Assembly (NCBI GenBank): GCA_028673005.1
Contig: CM054118.1
Coordinates: 62,553,401-62,617,400, forward strand
DNA: 64,000 nucleotides
Direction: 5' to 3'
DNA from: Tanypteryx hageni
Lineage: Eukaryota; Arthropoda; Insecta; Odonata; Petaluridae
Numbering within the stretch: the stretch's first letter is position 1; each line of letters starts with the position of its first letter. The notes below the pieces were generated by a model. That model saw nothing but the letters and a program-made list of their open reading frames with translations. It was not told the DNA's origin and made no database searches. This document shows positions 44,501-55,515 of the stretch, in pieces. The position numbers were made by a program, and so were the translations under genes.

Positions 44501-47500
44501 CTATGACACTCCCCTCTCAAAGAAATCAAAATTCTGGTACTGAGGTGCACATCCTCAAGGACTCTTTATCAAATCTATGTTTCTTGGTTTTTGGGAAATG
44601 CTGTAGGGTATAATAAGTGAGTGAACTCTTTAAGCCAAAACCAAGGGATTGTGAATAAGCCCAATGCATTTCGCCCACCAAGTGGGCATCCTCAGGGGCA
44701 ACCTGAACACGACAGCGACTGGAAGTCATCTGTAGGGTATGATTTGTACGACCTCCCCTCCCCTTCCTTCCTCCCCTAAGAAATGAAAATTCTGGCGCCG
44801 AGGTGCACATCCTCAATGATTACTAGTAAGTGTACCAAGTTTTAAGTCTATAAGTTTCTTGGTTTTCGAGAAATGCCGTCCACACAGAAAAATGCTGCCT
44901 GTTGGGATGAGGAAGCCCAGTAAACACTCACCAATCAGTCGACTTCAAGTTGGCGAGGCCATCCATATATCCCTTTTACCTTTCCTTTTCTGTAAGCTGT
45001 TTTATATATATATATATATATGACAAGCATCAATCATAGCAACGAGATTAAACAAACTATTGTAATTGTTGATTGTGTAAGAGAACTTTATTTTAATGTG
45101 TATTTGTATTGATACTAGCATTCCTATGTTTTCTGAAGGGTTATTTCTGGTAATAATTGTAGGTTTTTATTTATCGTAATTATTATTGATAGTAAGTTTT
45201 TATTTATCTTAAAAACTTTTTATCTTTATTCATTTGAGATTATTCTAAAAACTGTTTTCCCTATGAGTTTCATTAAGAAATACGTCTGGAAAATCAAGGT
45301 ACATGTAAGCTTTTGTTGAATTTTATTATTATTACATTATAATCACATTCGTATTGCAATAATATTAATAATCATTAATGCGATCTTCTCGGAATAGTTC
45401 ACATTGAAACATTTGATTAGATGACTATATTTATGTAGTTTGTGCCATGAACATAATTTTATTCTTTGGAACTGTTCACTTGGCTTATTTTTTACTTTGG
45501 ATTAAGTCTTTTCTAATTATAGGCCTTTAAGACCAGTTGTTCTTGCATTTTTCTAAAAGCCCTCACATTTTAGTATAATATTCCTTTTTTCAGTACTTAA
45601 GATAGGTAATACTGTTGTAAAGGATGTTAATTTGAACAAATTTAAATAAAACATTTTAAAGTGTGATGTTGTAGCTTAGCAATTCTTCAGCTAACTATAC
45701 TTATACAGTGGTTTTATATGGATGGTTGATCTGATGTTAGGAAAAGAACAATTTATTATATCTATCATTTAAGTTAGGTGACTAAAATATGAAATATTCA
45801 ACAATTTCACTCCTACTAGTATCTAAAGCTGAATTACTCTGAGCTAGCAATATATTTTCGTTAATTTTAAGCAATATGAATGGACAAGTCAGTATTTTCA
45901 TTAATGAAACAAAGGATACTATCAAACTTCTTACTACTTATATACCAAACATTCTTGCGTTTGTCACTGAGTTCTCTACTTTAGTCTACCATTCTCACAA
46001 CTGTAAAAAGATTAAAATTTAAATATAGAGATCCCCACATCACTCAAGAGCTGGTAGAAACTTTTGCAAATTTTTATGCCCATGCAAGCAAAAAAGTTAT
46101 CATAATTATATTCGAGTTTATTCATATTAAAGTATTAACTATATAAAAGTTGGTTATAAAAATTCATTTTTATATCTTCGCTTGTTACTTATTACAATCA
46201 ATTTATGTAGTTATAAAAGAAATGCTAATAATTTAAAAAAATGCATTTTTTTATTTTTTTAAATTCTCTTAAATCATTAGCTTAATATTTTTTTGATTTA
46301 ACCTGTAGTAAATCAAGTAATTATGCATCTGAATATACTTTTTATTCATTACTAATAGTAAAACCACAGTATGAAACCTCTCAAGAATAAGAGCAGAAAG
46401 GCGGTTTGGTGCAGTGAAATTAGCCCAGGGAGTAGTATTGAAAGAAATCCAGGAATTAATAAAAAGGAATCAGTGATAAAGTCTACCATCTAGTGTTGTT
46501 TTTATAAAATACATAGTCATAGCAGACTGATAATATATCGCAGATGATGTTCCACAGCCGTTGCTACCATAAAATTGCATGCAAATGTGAAAGACATTCA
46601 TGTACGTCGCCCACACAGAATGGACTGGCTACCAAAGACATACCCAAACGTCTTGAGGGTTAAGAACATTGAATAATATGATTAATCACAGTTTATAAAA
46701 TAAAAGAGAGAAGCACTGCAGTAATTACATGCTAATGTAATATTTTGTGGCAGCAAATATGTTAAAGCATAGAAAGAATGCTTTCTCACAATCTTTTGAA
46801 GTGATATTTAAAGTAGCCTTTTGCATTATTTGAATAATAATTGAATCATTTTAAATTGAATATATTTCTAGGTTGCATCCCACTCACTCCTGCACCAGCT
46901 TACTCCATTGTTAACGATGAAATTGTACCTAAAGGAAGAAGAGGGTGCCCCACAGCATAGGGTATGTTAAGTTTCTCACATTTGTTTTATCATTGTTTAT
47001 AGTTTTTTCATTCTTCACTTTGATGTGAACATAATTATAGCTTTTGGGTGAAAGAAGTTCAACGTGTATTTTGTGATTCATTCAATGAATTGCTCAGCAG
47101 AAGTACTTTAATCAGTCTTTGAGTTCACAACATTAAAATAAAAATAAAAGTGACCATAATATTATTTGTTGTGAAAAGATGATAAATAATTTAACAATTT
47201 AACAAGAATCGCTCAATATCAACATTGCCATGGTTACAACATTTTCTTTTATAAATTTTTATCTTTACAGATTATGGTAGTCATCCAACTTGTGTGTAGT
47301 GAATTTCTCCTTGGCTTTCATTGCATCAGTAAAATATTACCATAAATACCCGCATATAATGCACACTTTTTTTTAATATTTGAGTTAAAAATTAGGATGC
47401 GTGTAATACGAGGGTACATAATCTTCCTATTTTCATTTGACCCCATATTTCCACAATTTCGACACATTAATTTGTGCCCGGTTATCCTCATATTTTTATT

Positions 47501-50500
47501 GGTGATTTTTACAAAAAGTAAGATTAATAGCAAAAATTTATTAACTAATTCTATAAATATACATTAATTAGATATGAAAAGAATCAATTTATTAATTTTA
47601 AAAGCCAAGAAATTCATCATCACTGGACCATTTTTCTTCGATGTTGTTATCGGAATCGTCATCTTCAGTATCTTTTGTATCCTCTGTCGTCATCGTCCTC
47701 CCACACCATATCATCTTCACTACCATCTAAACTATTTCTGATGCAACATTTCTTAAAACCTTTTATAATAACATCCGTGGACAATTCATTCCACGTATTC
47801 TTGCATTTCACTGGATTTGCTACATTGTAACTCACCTTTCCTTTTGTTAGCACAATGATGAGCTATTTTATGCATGATGTCACCCTACACTGGTGCCCAG
47901 CCTGGTGGTGAGGTACTGGTACTACTTACGATTAGAAACAATGGCAGCTAATGTCTTTGAGTATGCTGGGAGTTGGTGCTTCTTATAGAACTACCATCAA
48001 GTTATCGTTCCCTACTTTTCTCTCAGCATTCATACGTGATTTATTCTTGATTCTTAGAGTCTGTAGTTAATTATGGTTATTTACTATCGTTTGTACGTGC
48101 TCCAGTGTGTTCTAATAAGGGTAAAATTGAAGGTTGGGTGAACCCCGTCCACCTCAGGTGTGACAGAAACGTATGTAAAAAACTTTGATGTAGGATTATC
48201 GTCATTATTAGCTCAAACAATGTCATATGCTATACTATAAAATTAATATAATTCGATTTATTGTGTATGTCCTAATATCACCTTGTAAGTAAACATAGAG
48301 TATGTAATGATTGAGTTAGCTGACGTTCTTTTGGAATGTTATTCGAAAATTTCATTTAGCACTTGCATTATGTTACCAATACAATACCAATAATTCGATC
48401 ATTGCTTTAGACCACGTTACACCATCTACTTAATTCTGGAACGGGAACGCTAAAAAAAATCTGTCCATTCTATATGCGGGTATATAGAAAAAGCATAGAT
48501 TACGATGCTGAAAACCCCCCTGCGCATTATACGAGGGTGCTCATTATACACAGGTATTTACGGTACTTGCTTTTTGTGATTGTATCAGCTTAGTCTAAAG
48601 CAGCGTTACCCAATTTTATTTTGCTACGGAACCCTTGCAACTCGAAAGAGCCATTGCGGAACCCCAAACAGTTATTTTGTTTAAAAGGTGAAAATTAAAG
48701 CACAAATAAGAAAAGATAGAAATGCAATAGGATATGCGATCAACATTTTGTTTATTTTCATATCTATAAAAAATAATCCTTTATATGGACAAAACATTTA
48801 TTATAAACCAATAGATAATATATGCTACTGGGGCCGGCACTAGCACAGAATCGCGGTAGTAGAGCAACACGGCTTTCTTTCTGCAATGACCGATGTCACT
48901 TCCTGAACTTAAAAGTATTTTCTTTTTTAAAAGGTATTGGAGACTAGAGTCAATTGTAACACAGAGCATACAATATCGTCCACCATTTAAGTTATATTGT
49001 ATGCGGTTGCTCCTGATGAATACTGAACTGGTGACGAAAATGGAGATGCCATGATGCGGATGTATTTAAATTTGACCCTTCCAAATATTAATTCTAATAC
49101 CACTTAAAGCAAGATCCCATCGAGCATAAATGCTTTGACAACCAAGATGTACCAAGTTGTTTTAAATTTCAGGTCTGGGCTCGTTATTATAATTCTAAAG
49201 AAATGGTCCGGTCCATAGTTTTCCCCTTCTGAAGACTGTTTCGAATTTGCATCTTGTTCTTCTCGCAGAACCCCGGTTTACGCTTCGCAGAACCCAAGGG
49301 TTCCACGGAACACCATTTGGGAAACACGGGTCTAAAGGGAAAAATCAGGAAAACCAGATGGCTACACTCAAATCCAAAGTTTCCCCTTATTCATTTATAG
49401 GATACATTATACAGTTGTTACACAGACTTATAGTTGTCACCATGGTATCTGAAGGTTCATGAGGAAACAATTTCTTCATTTTATTGTATCCAGTCTCAAT
49501 CCCATATCAGACCAGTAAACCCTATGCACCTTGAGTCTTCATCACAGTATGATCAGCTTCCATATCTAAAAGGAGATTTCCACATTTCTTTTCTTTTGAA
49601 TGACAAGATTTTTACAAATACGAAGGACTATGAAACCTATCATCTAATTCTATCAAACAGAATTAAAAATATTATTGCCAAATAAATCTCAAGACTAAAG
49701 AAAGACATTACTGGTTACTTTGACAAAAAGTAAATAATCTGTAAGAGAAATTTATTTGTGATTTTTGTGAACATAGTCTTGTACAATGTCATAATTTTGA
49801 CAATATTAATAATTCCTTGTGTTTTTTACTTTTTATTATAAAAGAATATAAGTTGATATGATGATGCAGTCAAATTATTTTTCATTGTTGGTTAATGGTT
49901 TAGTTTTGTGATTATAAATTGCTTCTTTGTTGTGAACTTTTTTATAGCATGGGTTTGGACCTAATGAAACATCGGTTCTCTTCAAGTTTGTTTCAGAGAA
50001 TGTTAAGATGCTCTAGTTCTATCCCTGTTCAGTTCCATTTGAAAATATATGGGTTTTGTTAGGGGTTTATTTAAATATACAATATATACAGCCAGGCACT
50101 AATATATATTTTCATGATTTTATAATTCGTAATGGATTTCAGTTGTCTTAAAAAAATAACTACATGGAACATTAAAGAGTATTCATTAATTATTGCAAAC
50201 AGTAAAAATTAACTGAAATTTCATATTATGGTCCATTAAGTGATAAAACTCCTAAATTAATAGCATTGCAGTTTTTCAAGTGATCACGAAAATTAAATAA
50301 TACAGGGAAAAAATATTAAGTTGCTACAATGCAGATTATATGCAAATTGTAAAAACTGTTACAAAATTAGTGTAATTATAAATATAAATACATACAGTGA
50401 ATAATTTTTATGAATAAATTGTATAAAGAAACAAGAAAATTTAGCTCACATTTACTAAAAATAACTTGACTAATAACTGCCATTATCATTTCATGCATCC

Positions 50501-50932
50501 AAAATTGCTGACTCAAGTTTTATCCACAAAATTTGGTTAAAATTCTATGGTAACTTTGGATGCAATTGACCAATAGCTTTTAGTATTTCTGATTTTTTTC
50601 CAGTTTTTTCTTGAATAATTCTGAGAAATTTGTCAGAGAAACATAAGCAGAATTTAAATATGATTGAGGAGTTGACCCATGCTGTCTATGGTAATTGTAT
50701 AAATTATGATCTATAATTTAAATTTTACAGTGTTTATAATATTCTTTCTTTCTTTCCCTTTCAGGAAAGCCATAGTTTACTTTCAGGAGAGCTGAAACAG
50801 ACACCAAACGTGCAGTGTCACAACCTTCAAGTAGATCCTGTTGGTCTTCTTCACATAACGGGGATTCTAGAGCAGGCGTTAGCTGAGGGAAGCAGTCGAC
50901 ATTGTCGACGTGTGCAACATTCTCTCGAATAA
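38555..50932 (+). CDS. COMMD2: COMM domain-containing protein 2
   Basis: COMMD proteins form the Commander complex with CCDC22/CCDC93 and retriever, which recycles endosomal cargo and affects NF-kB/cullin regulation. Exons: 38555-38621, 39251-39328, 39395-39477, 42200-42367, 46872-46961 and 50765-50932 (TAA). All introns are GT-AG, and the exons sum to 654 bases (217 residues; the human protein is about 200). The start ATG opens MQLFLTDTHKQHLELISKQS, matching the family N-terminus. The helical N-domain includes VFHEVCQIAIDLL and IEGLVKLLIESHK. The COMM domain begins at about residue 122 with FHNLEWRFEVQVAS and runs to LQVDPVGLLHITGILEQALA; HCRRVQ near the end matches COMMD2 specifically. No disruption seen. 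Introns hold a MULE-like element, LINE remnants, a pogo-like element and a hAT element. Confidence 0.94.
39610..40552. mobile_element. TIR element with GACATTTTGTCC-type ends, possible MULE remnant
   Basis: The left end carries direct repeats CGAGACATTTTGTCCAAAG, ACTTTTCGTCCAAAACAATT and TTTGCCC. The right end (40440-40552) carries the inverse: TTGGACAAAA, TTGGACAACA, AACATTTGGACAAAATTTAT. On the minus strand 40009-39838 reads as an acidic C-terminus (including NISQYLHAISCKIKLYTEE) that weakly resembles Mutator-like (MULE) transposase ends. It lies in a COMMD2 intron. Confidence 0.5.
40797..41710 (+). pseudogene. LINE remnant: endonuclease piece joined to RT C-terminus
   Basis: 40830-41230 encodes pieces of an AP-endonuclease domain (SFIELFGLKYTIPTKISNST, CIDSILTDLNLSVFSS, HSKLSDRLAFK). 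41365-41706 encodes the post-RT region (IYPYLVYGIELWGHSKTTLL, LYILQKKAICYIVRS). The RT proper between them is deleted. The C-terminal part resembles the same LINE clade as 55770-57570. Confidence 0.75.
41711..42199. other. Intronic sequence before COMMD2 exon 4
   Basis: Contains a moderately C/T-rich stretch at 41820-42050 with no recognised frame, then AT-rich DNA leading to the exon acceptor CTGTTCTAG. Confidence 0.5.
42460..43100 (+). repeat. Degenerate tandem SINE-like units
   Basis: Three related segments at about 42515, 42850 and 43000 share a GAGCTRRGAAGCTGAAATTTT-like motif. Two B-box-like sequences (GAGTTCGACTCCAGAA at 42602, GGGTTCGACTCCAGAG at 42780) suggest tRNA-derived SINE copies in the same orientation. 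Confidence 0.55.
43101..43715. other. AT-rich intronic sequence
   Basis: COMMD2 intron 4 sequence. No feature recognised. Confidence 0.5.
43718..44460 (-). mobile_element. Probable LINE 3' end with (TTA)n tail
   Basis: On the minus strand a segment with a short LINE-like C-terminal motif (NLIPDDLLQIS then a stop, near 44360) runs to a (TTA)n tract at 43718-43732. This parallels the end of the LINE at 57570-57740, which also finishes in (TTA)n. Assignment rests mainly on that arrangement. Confidence 0.35.
44517..44885. repeat. Direct repeat, two copies about 250 bases apart
   Basis: A motif AGAAATNAAAATTCTGGYRC plus GAGGTGCACATCCTCAA occurs at 44520-44560 and 44778-44816. Each is followed some 35-50 bases later by TTTCTTGGTTTTYGRGAAAT. 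The segment between carries CCACCAAGTGGGCATCCTCA. Probably part of a mobile element. Confidence 0.55.
44895..45020 (+). mobile_element. Copy of the (TA)n-tailed hairpin element
   Basis: GTTGGGATGAGGAAGCCCAG, CACTCACCAATCAGTCGACT and GGCGAGGCCATCCATATATC are followed by TTTTACCTTTCCTTTTCTGT and a TA run (45004-45021). The first part is the reverse complement of 57130-57195, and the tail matches 57216-57250 directly. Immediately after the TA run, dispersed-repeat copy 2 begins. In copy 1 the corresponding site reads GATAGACAAGCAT without this insert. Confidence 0.7.
45021..46190. repeat. Dispersed repeat family, copy 2 of 3
   Basis: Aligns with 8928-9750 along its whole length except for an extra internal stretch (about 45235-45600). 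Much of that extra stretch aligns instead with 35510-35850 of copy 3. It is therefore the most complete copy in the window. No long frame was seen. Confidence 0.85.
46191..46871. other. Intronic sequence before COMMD2 exon 5
   Basis: AT-rich, with a short denser region at 46380-46650 that I could not assign to any protein or repeat. Confidence 0.5.
47340..48563 (-). mobile_element. Pogo-like miniature element with transposase tail
   Basis: Left end CCATAAATACCCGCATATAA after TA (47338-47339); the right end in reverse complement is CCGTAAATACCTGTGTATAA before TA (48564-48565). On the minus strand 47853-47600 encodes [40 protein letters not shown] and, after frame breaks, SSDDEFLGF and stop: the C-terminus of a pogo/Tigger-like transposase. 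The catalytic domain is missing. Sits in the last COMMD2 intron. Confidence 0.8.
48601..49329. mobile_element. Non-autonomous hAT element with perfect 8-bp duplication
   Basis: GTCTAAAG occurs immediately left (48593-48600) and right (49330-49337). The ends read CAGCGTTACCCAATTTTATT and, in reverse complement, CCGTGTTTCCCAAATGGTGT, diverged versions of the common hAT end CAGTGTTTCCCAA. Both are followed inward by GGAACCC-type motifs. No transposase frame inside. Confidence 0.88.
49340..50764. other. Intronic sequence before COMMD2 exon 6
   Basis: AT-rich; an 83-codon frame at 49434-49685 was not recognised. The acceptor TCTTTCCCTTTCAG precedes the last exon. No mobile element identified. Confidence 0.5.
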
Positions 50933-51330
50933 AGATTGTGCTTTTATTAAAAGAGCTGATTCTTATATCACCATACAGTGTCATTGATTTAAATCCTTGT
51001 GAGATGAGGAACCCCATGAGGCAGGGATTATTTCATATATATTTGGAAATACATTGCAATTTATATGAGAAGATTTTGAGTAACAATGCATAACAACATG
51101 TTATACTTTAAGGCTTCATAAATATCTTTCAGTTATTGGTGATTTCAAATATGTGCAACATTCAAAGTTTGATGGTCTTTCATTTTTTTGATTGTTTGTA
51201 ATTATCCTGTATTTAACCCATTGCATCAACAGTGAATGTAAGGAAATCTCACTTAAAATGTTCAATTTCTGATATGCAAAGATCTATTGTTATACTGTTT
51301 ATTTTACAAGTGTGAAAATTTCATGTTCTA

Positions 51331-51336
51331 AATAAA
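51331..51336 (+). terminator. Candidate polyadenylation signal for COMMD2
   Basis: AATAAA 398 bases after the COMMD2 stop, followed by a T-rich stretch. The preceding sequence is presumably 3' UTR. Confidence 0.5.
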
Positions 51337-51339
51337 TTT

Positions 51340-51714
51340 TCCTCATTAATTAGAATTCTTAGTTTACCTGTGTCAACCACTTTGACACATCTAATTAACA
51401 TTCCATTTCGTGAGTCATGTTATTGAATCATTCTGTTCACTAGTTTGGTACAGGTTGCAAGAATTATATGTCAATTAATCTTTTCAGGTAGTGACTGCTG
51501 CCTTTTGAAAGTGTGGATGCCTTATTGAAATTATCCTTTCTTTTTGAGTAATTATGCAAATTTTTGGTGCTGCTCACCTCTGCAAATTGCAATTGCCTTT
51601 GTCCCTAACTAACCAAAAGCTGACAAGTTACTTGTAGAATATTAACTCAATTTTGTGTGTTGGAACATTGGAGTGGTGATTTCAATGATGGAGAATTTTA
51701 ATTGTGCTAGTAAG
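51340..51714. other. Intergenic sequence downstream of COMMD2
   Basis: No opsin-like or other exon was recognised here. Confidence 0.5.
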
Positions 51715-52276
51715 TACCGTATCTGCCCGAATATAAGCAGATGTTTTTTGTCAAAATCTATCATGAAAAAAATCACCTCTCGGCTTAAATGCGAGTCCAA
51801 GAAAAAAATTTGGGGTTAGGGTTGTCTCGTAGTCACCCATAGATGACAGCATGTCTCTCATTGCCATCGCGTTCAAATGATAGTACTATATTTTTCGTCA
51901 AGTAAATATTTGACCTACGGTGAATATTAATGAATAAATAATAAAGCTAGAATATTAAATTTAGCAGTACCCGTGTTTTGCTGCTGTTCATACCTGTTCC
52001 TTCGTTTCTAAATGCAATTGGATATTTTCTTAAATTTCTCAGGGCTATGTATCATTAAAAATAGTTAGCAATTTGTATTATTTTTCATTATCCATTAAAA
52101 GAAGTTTTACTTGGCTATTGTAGTTACTGATATAGCCATTGTAATGTTTGTATGCTTGTTAAAACTTCATTCATGGAATCTATTGAAATTACGTGCATAT
52201 ATTCAGGGTCGGATTTAAGTTGCTGGCACCAATAGGCACTGTTTTCCGGTGCATCTTTTTCTCTTTAAAAATATAA

Positions 52277-52601
52277 TCTATATATATATATATAGAAGGC
52301 TTAATGATAGATGAGTTTGAAAGTTTGCACCAATTTTCACGAAACTTGCACTGAAAGATTAAGCGGAATCTCGAAGATGTTTTAGGCTTAATTTTATTCC
52401 TACTAACATAAGCCATTTCAAAGCTATGGTGATTTTACCGCGAACACCTATTTTCCTACACTATATGACGTTCGGCGGGCGGTGGGAGGGGTGAGTAAAA
52501 GAGGGGCGGGCGGTGGGGGGGTGAGTGAAAGAGGGGCGGGCGGTGGTAGGGGTGGGTGGAATCCTGAATCGCACCCGGGCAATGCCGGGTCACACAGCTA
52601 G
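52277..52601 (+). mobile_element. Non-autonomous Helitron
   Basis: Begins TCTATATATATATATATAGA after an A and ends with a hairpin (CCCGGGCAATGCCGGGT), 8 bases, then CTAG followed by T. The TC start, CTRR end, 3' hairpin and A/T insertion point are the Helitron hallmarks. There is no RepHel protein in its 325 bases. It contains a G-rich minisatellite. Confidence 0.85.
52472..52558 (+). repeat. GGCGGGCGGTGGG minisatellite, three units
   Basis: Three units of about 30-33 bases (GGCGGGCGGTGGGAGGGGTG plus AGTAAAAGAG variants) inside the Helitron. Strand-asymmetric and G-rich. Confidence 0.85.
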
Positions 52602-52972
52602 TATAAATATAAAAATAATACACGATACTGAAAAGTTGTGAAAAACTTTTCCATTGTTGTCAAATTCTGGTGTCCTTGAGATACATTGCGCCTTTTATGA
52701 TTAGACGCATTTCATAATTTGGTGCTTTCACACTTAGTGCTAGGCGGCTTTCATAATTTGACGCCCTAGGCAGTTGCCTATGCGTAAATCCGGCACCGCA
52801 TATATTGACTACACAGACGATTACGCAAAATGCGATGATGGCTTTTGATGCTCAACTATTTGAATTATGGTAAAACGTCTCCTCCGTCCCCTTCCCTCCC
52901 TATTATTATGCGTTCTTTACACGAAGTGAGCGCATATAAGGGAGGTTGTTTCCGTCCGTCCGCTTGTTAAAA

Positions 52973-53407
52973 CTCGGAAACGTATTTTGATGAAATTTGG
53001 TATTGGGAAGTTTTGCTAAAATTGGTCAACCGATTCCAATTTTGGTTTAAATCGGACACCAATTACCACCACTTTCCTTGAAGACCTACAATGTTCCTTT
53101 GTTCCAACTCGGGAACCGCTGGATTTATTTTGATGAAATTTGCTATTGGGGAATTTTGCTAAAATTGGTCGACCGATTCCAGTTTTGGTTAAAATCGGTC
53201 AATTACGACCACTTTCCATGAAGACGTACGTGTAGTTTACAATATTCCTCTCCTACTTGAGAACCACTGGACGTAATTTGATTAAATTTGGTATTAAGAA
53301 ATTTTACTAAAATTTGTCGACCGATTTCAATGTTGGTTAAAATCGGACAATAATAACGACAACTTCACATAAGGACACATGTATTTTACAACGTACCTCG
53401 CTAGCTT
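52973..53407 (+). repeat. Three-unit tandem repeat, period about 148 bases
   Basis: Units start at 52973, 53108 and 53256, each with CTCGGGAACCRCTGG-like, TGATGAAATTTGGTATTGGG, GTCGACCGATTCCAATTTTG and ACCACTTTCC blocks. The first unit lacks about 12 bases. It is preceded by TCCGTCCGTCCGCTTGTTAA. Related degenerate units lie at 27570-28130. Confidence 0.85.
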
Positions 53408-53504
53408 CTCGAAAACAAAAAAAAAACAGTATTATATACGCAAATTGAAATAATTTTTTAGTTAATGAATATATTATATATATATAACTAACGATGTCAA
53501 TAAT

Positions 53505-54005
53505 TTAACACTCATAGAATTCATCATCTTCAGCACCAAATAACAATATGAAGAAGGGGATCGCGATACGCAACGAAATTTAAAATTTCGTATTAATAAT
53601 GTCATTAAATATCTCTAGCCTTTCAATATTCCGTAAATATATGTTACATGCAGTTTGATAAATTTAAAATAAATGGACGTGTTTAAACTTCATTCAACAT
53701 TTGACCTTTATGCCTGAAGCGTTTTGCCTTATAAGCAAATATCCGCAACGAATTTTCGGATTAAAAAAATTAATTTTCGGAGGTTTTTTACATAAAGACG
53801 GATTTGTGTCTTGCGTTACCCGAAACGGGTCTGTATTTATTTATATATGGTACTCCAGTTAAAACCTAACATGACAATATAATTCTAAATTTTTATTCTT
53901 GTACCCCTCAAAATTGCGCATTAGACACGAAATAGTCGGGATTTTTCGGCAAAAAGTAGGGGTGTGCGATATACACGAGTGCACGTTATACACGAGTATA
54001 TATGG
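53505..54005 (-). mobile_element. Right half of a pogo-like element with transposase tail
   Basis: Ends at 54005 (reverse complement CCATATATACTCGTGTATAA), nearly identical to the end at 21271. On the minus strand 53540-53509 encodes AEDDEFYEC and stop. The left part is missing or buried in the preceding repeat array. Confidence 0.55.
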
Positions 54006-54009
54006 TTTA

Positions 54010-54595
54010 TATTAGCTTATACATATTTTTGTGCCACATAAATTCCCTGGAATGTATATACCTACTTATGTAAATATCGTTCTCATGTATAGGTGGACCT
54101 CCAGCCTTTCATAAAAATTTTTGAGATGTAATAGAACGACATTACACACATTTACCTAGTGTGTATTGATCCATTTGATTTAATAATACAGCATAATTCA
54201 GTACATTTATAATAAGTAAAATGATGTAAAAGCTATTTAAATTCATTATTTTTAACAATATATCCTGAAATACGTAAATTTTTCCAGAATGACAAAGTAA
54301 AAAATAATAGTTAAAATATTGTTAAGTGTAAAAAATAAATATTTTCTATTGATTGAATTAATTTCTATACATTTATCTTTGCAATAATTATTGCATTTAA
54401 TTTATGTATAGTTTACTACAGTTATTTTTGCAGGGCTTGGTTCATTCAATGTGTGACATCATGTTATTACATAGTTATTTTCCCGAATACCAGCAGAACT
54501 TTCAGTTCCAATTTCTTAGTGCTGCCATGCTGTGTGTTACTTCCTTTCAGTTTTCACATTAACTTCTATTATTCCATGTTCTTTACTTTCATATA
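54010..54595. other. Intergenic AT-rich sequence
   Basis: No exon or element recognised; specifically no opsin coding block on the + strand. Confidence 0.5.
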
Positions 54596-54599
54596 GTAT

Positions 54600-55515
54600 T
54601 TAAGAAATACCATCGTGAACCCATCATTTTTAAAGTATGCATTCCAAAAGATACAGTTACACACCAAAGTTTAATCTCAAAGTCATCAAATTTGCAGATA
54701 AAACTAACAATTGTCTTATAGGGAGAGGGTTTAATGTAGGTATCTGAAAAGAATGTTAGAAATTGGAGAAGGATTTCTGCGCAGTTGAGATGGAGCCCTA
54801 AAAATAAATGTGCAAACAGAGGAAAGCCTAAGAAATGGCCGGAACTAGAACTTGAAAATTGCCAAAATGGAACTGTGGATCCATTAGAATTTTCGCCTTG
54901 AAAAAAGAAGAATTTCAGTATTACAGATTCCAAAGCAAGTTCTGGTAGGTGTACAAGGTTCACCAAGAGACAAAATTTTGTACTGCAACAGAAGATAAAA
55001 ATATCACAGTGCCTACCACCAGAGCTTGACAATGAGATCATGTCGTTTCACAAATTTGTTATTAGACATTGACACAATAACAGATACAGGTTGTCCTGTA
55101 TTGTAAATATGGATGAAACTCTCATAAATTTCGATATGCCATCAAGTAAGGCTGAATAAAGTTGAAGAGGAAACAGTGGTAAAAAACGATTGATCATGAA
55201 AAACTAGAGAAAACTAGGAGAAAAACATTCACCAAAGGGGGTTCCCTACTGGCTCTGACACCGGCAACAATGTACAGATTTGGGATGAAATCAAAACCGA
55301 AACGGTGGTTCAATTGTTTAAGAAATGCGGTATATCCAAACAACTAGATGGGACAGAAAATGATATTTTGTGGAATGAAATGTTTGATGAAGAGGCTGCT
55401 ACTGATGGAGAACATCTTGATGATCCGTACGAAGATAATATTAAAAAAGAGGATTGGACCAAGCTATTTGGATCTGATAGATCTGATGATGCAGATTTTT
55501 ATGGATTTTAAGATT
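54600..55515 (+). pseudogene. Pogo-like transposase, internally deleted
   Basis: N-terminal DNA-binding region: FKLKVIKFADKTNNCLIGRG followed by EKNVRNWRRISAQL. Then a central block around NMDETLINFDMPSSKA, where MDET is the first catalytic Asp motif. The remaining DDE core is absent. The C-terminus at 55305-55511 is open: VQLFKKCGISKQLDGTENDI, an acidic stretch, then SDDADFYGF and stop. It shows that the acidic tails found elsewhere in the window belong to a pogo-type transposase. Several stops and shifts make it inactive. Confidence 0.75.

Larger units (their letters stand above)
52204..52798. mobile_element. hAT miniature element interrupted by a Helitron
   Basis: CATATATT is duplicated perfectly at 52196-52203 and 52799-52806. 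Ends: CAGGGTCGGATTTAAGTTGC and, in reverse complement, CGGTGCCGGATTTACGCATA. The related sequence at 6256-6280 has a single CATACGTT at the same place, that is, an unoccupied site. Removing the Helitron leaves about 270 bases, a typical miniature hAT size. Confidence 0.88.
51717..52872 (+). repeat. Pogo-like terminus and dispersed repeat, second copy, carrying nested inserts
   Basis: Starts CCGTATCTGCCCGAATATAA after TA (51715-51716). 51717-51960 matches 3206-3430 and 51990-52195 plus 52807-52872 matches 6031-6352. Unlike the 3-kb copy it has no acidic-tail coding piece and no piggyBac insert, but it is interrupted by the hAT element at 52204-52798. Confidence 0.75.

Noticed and set aside
54589..55041. 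150-codon minus-strand frame
   Set aside because: Antisense to the pogo-like transposase remnant, which has recognisable motifs.
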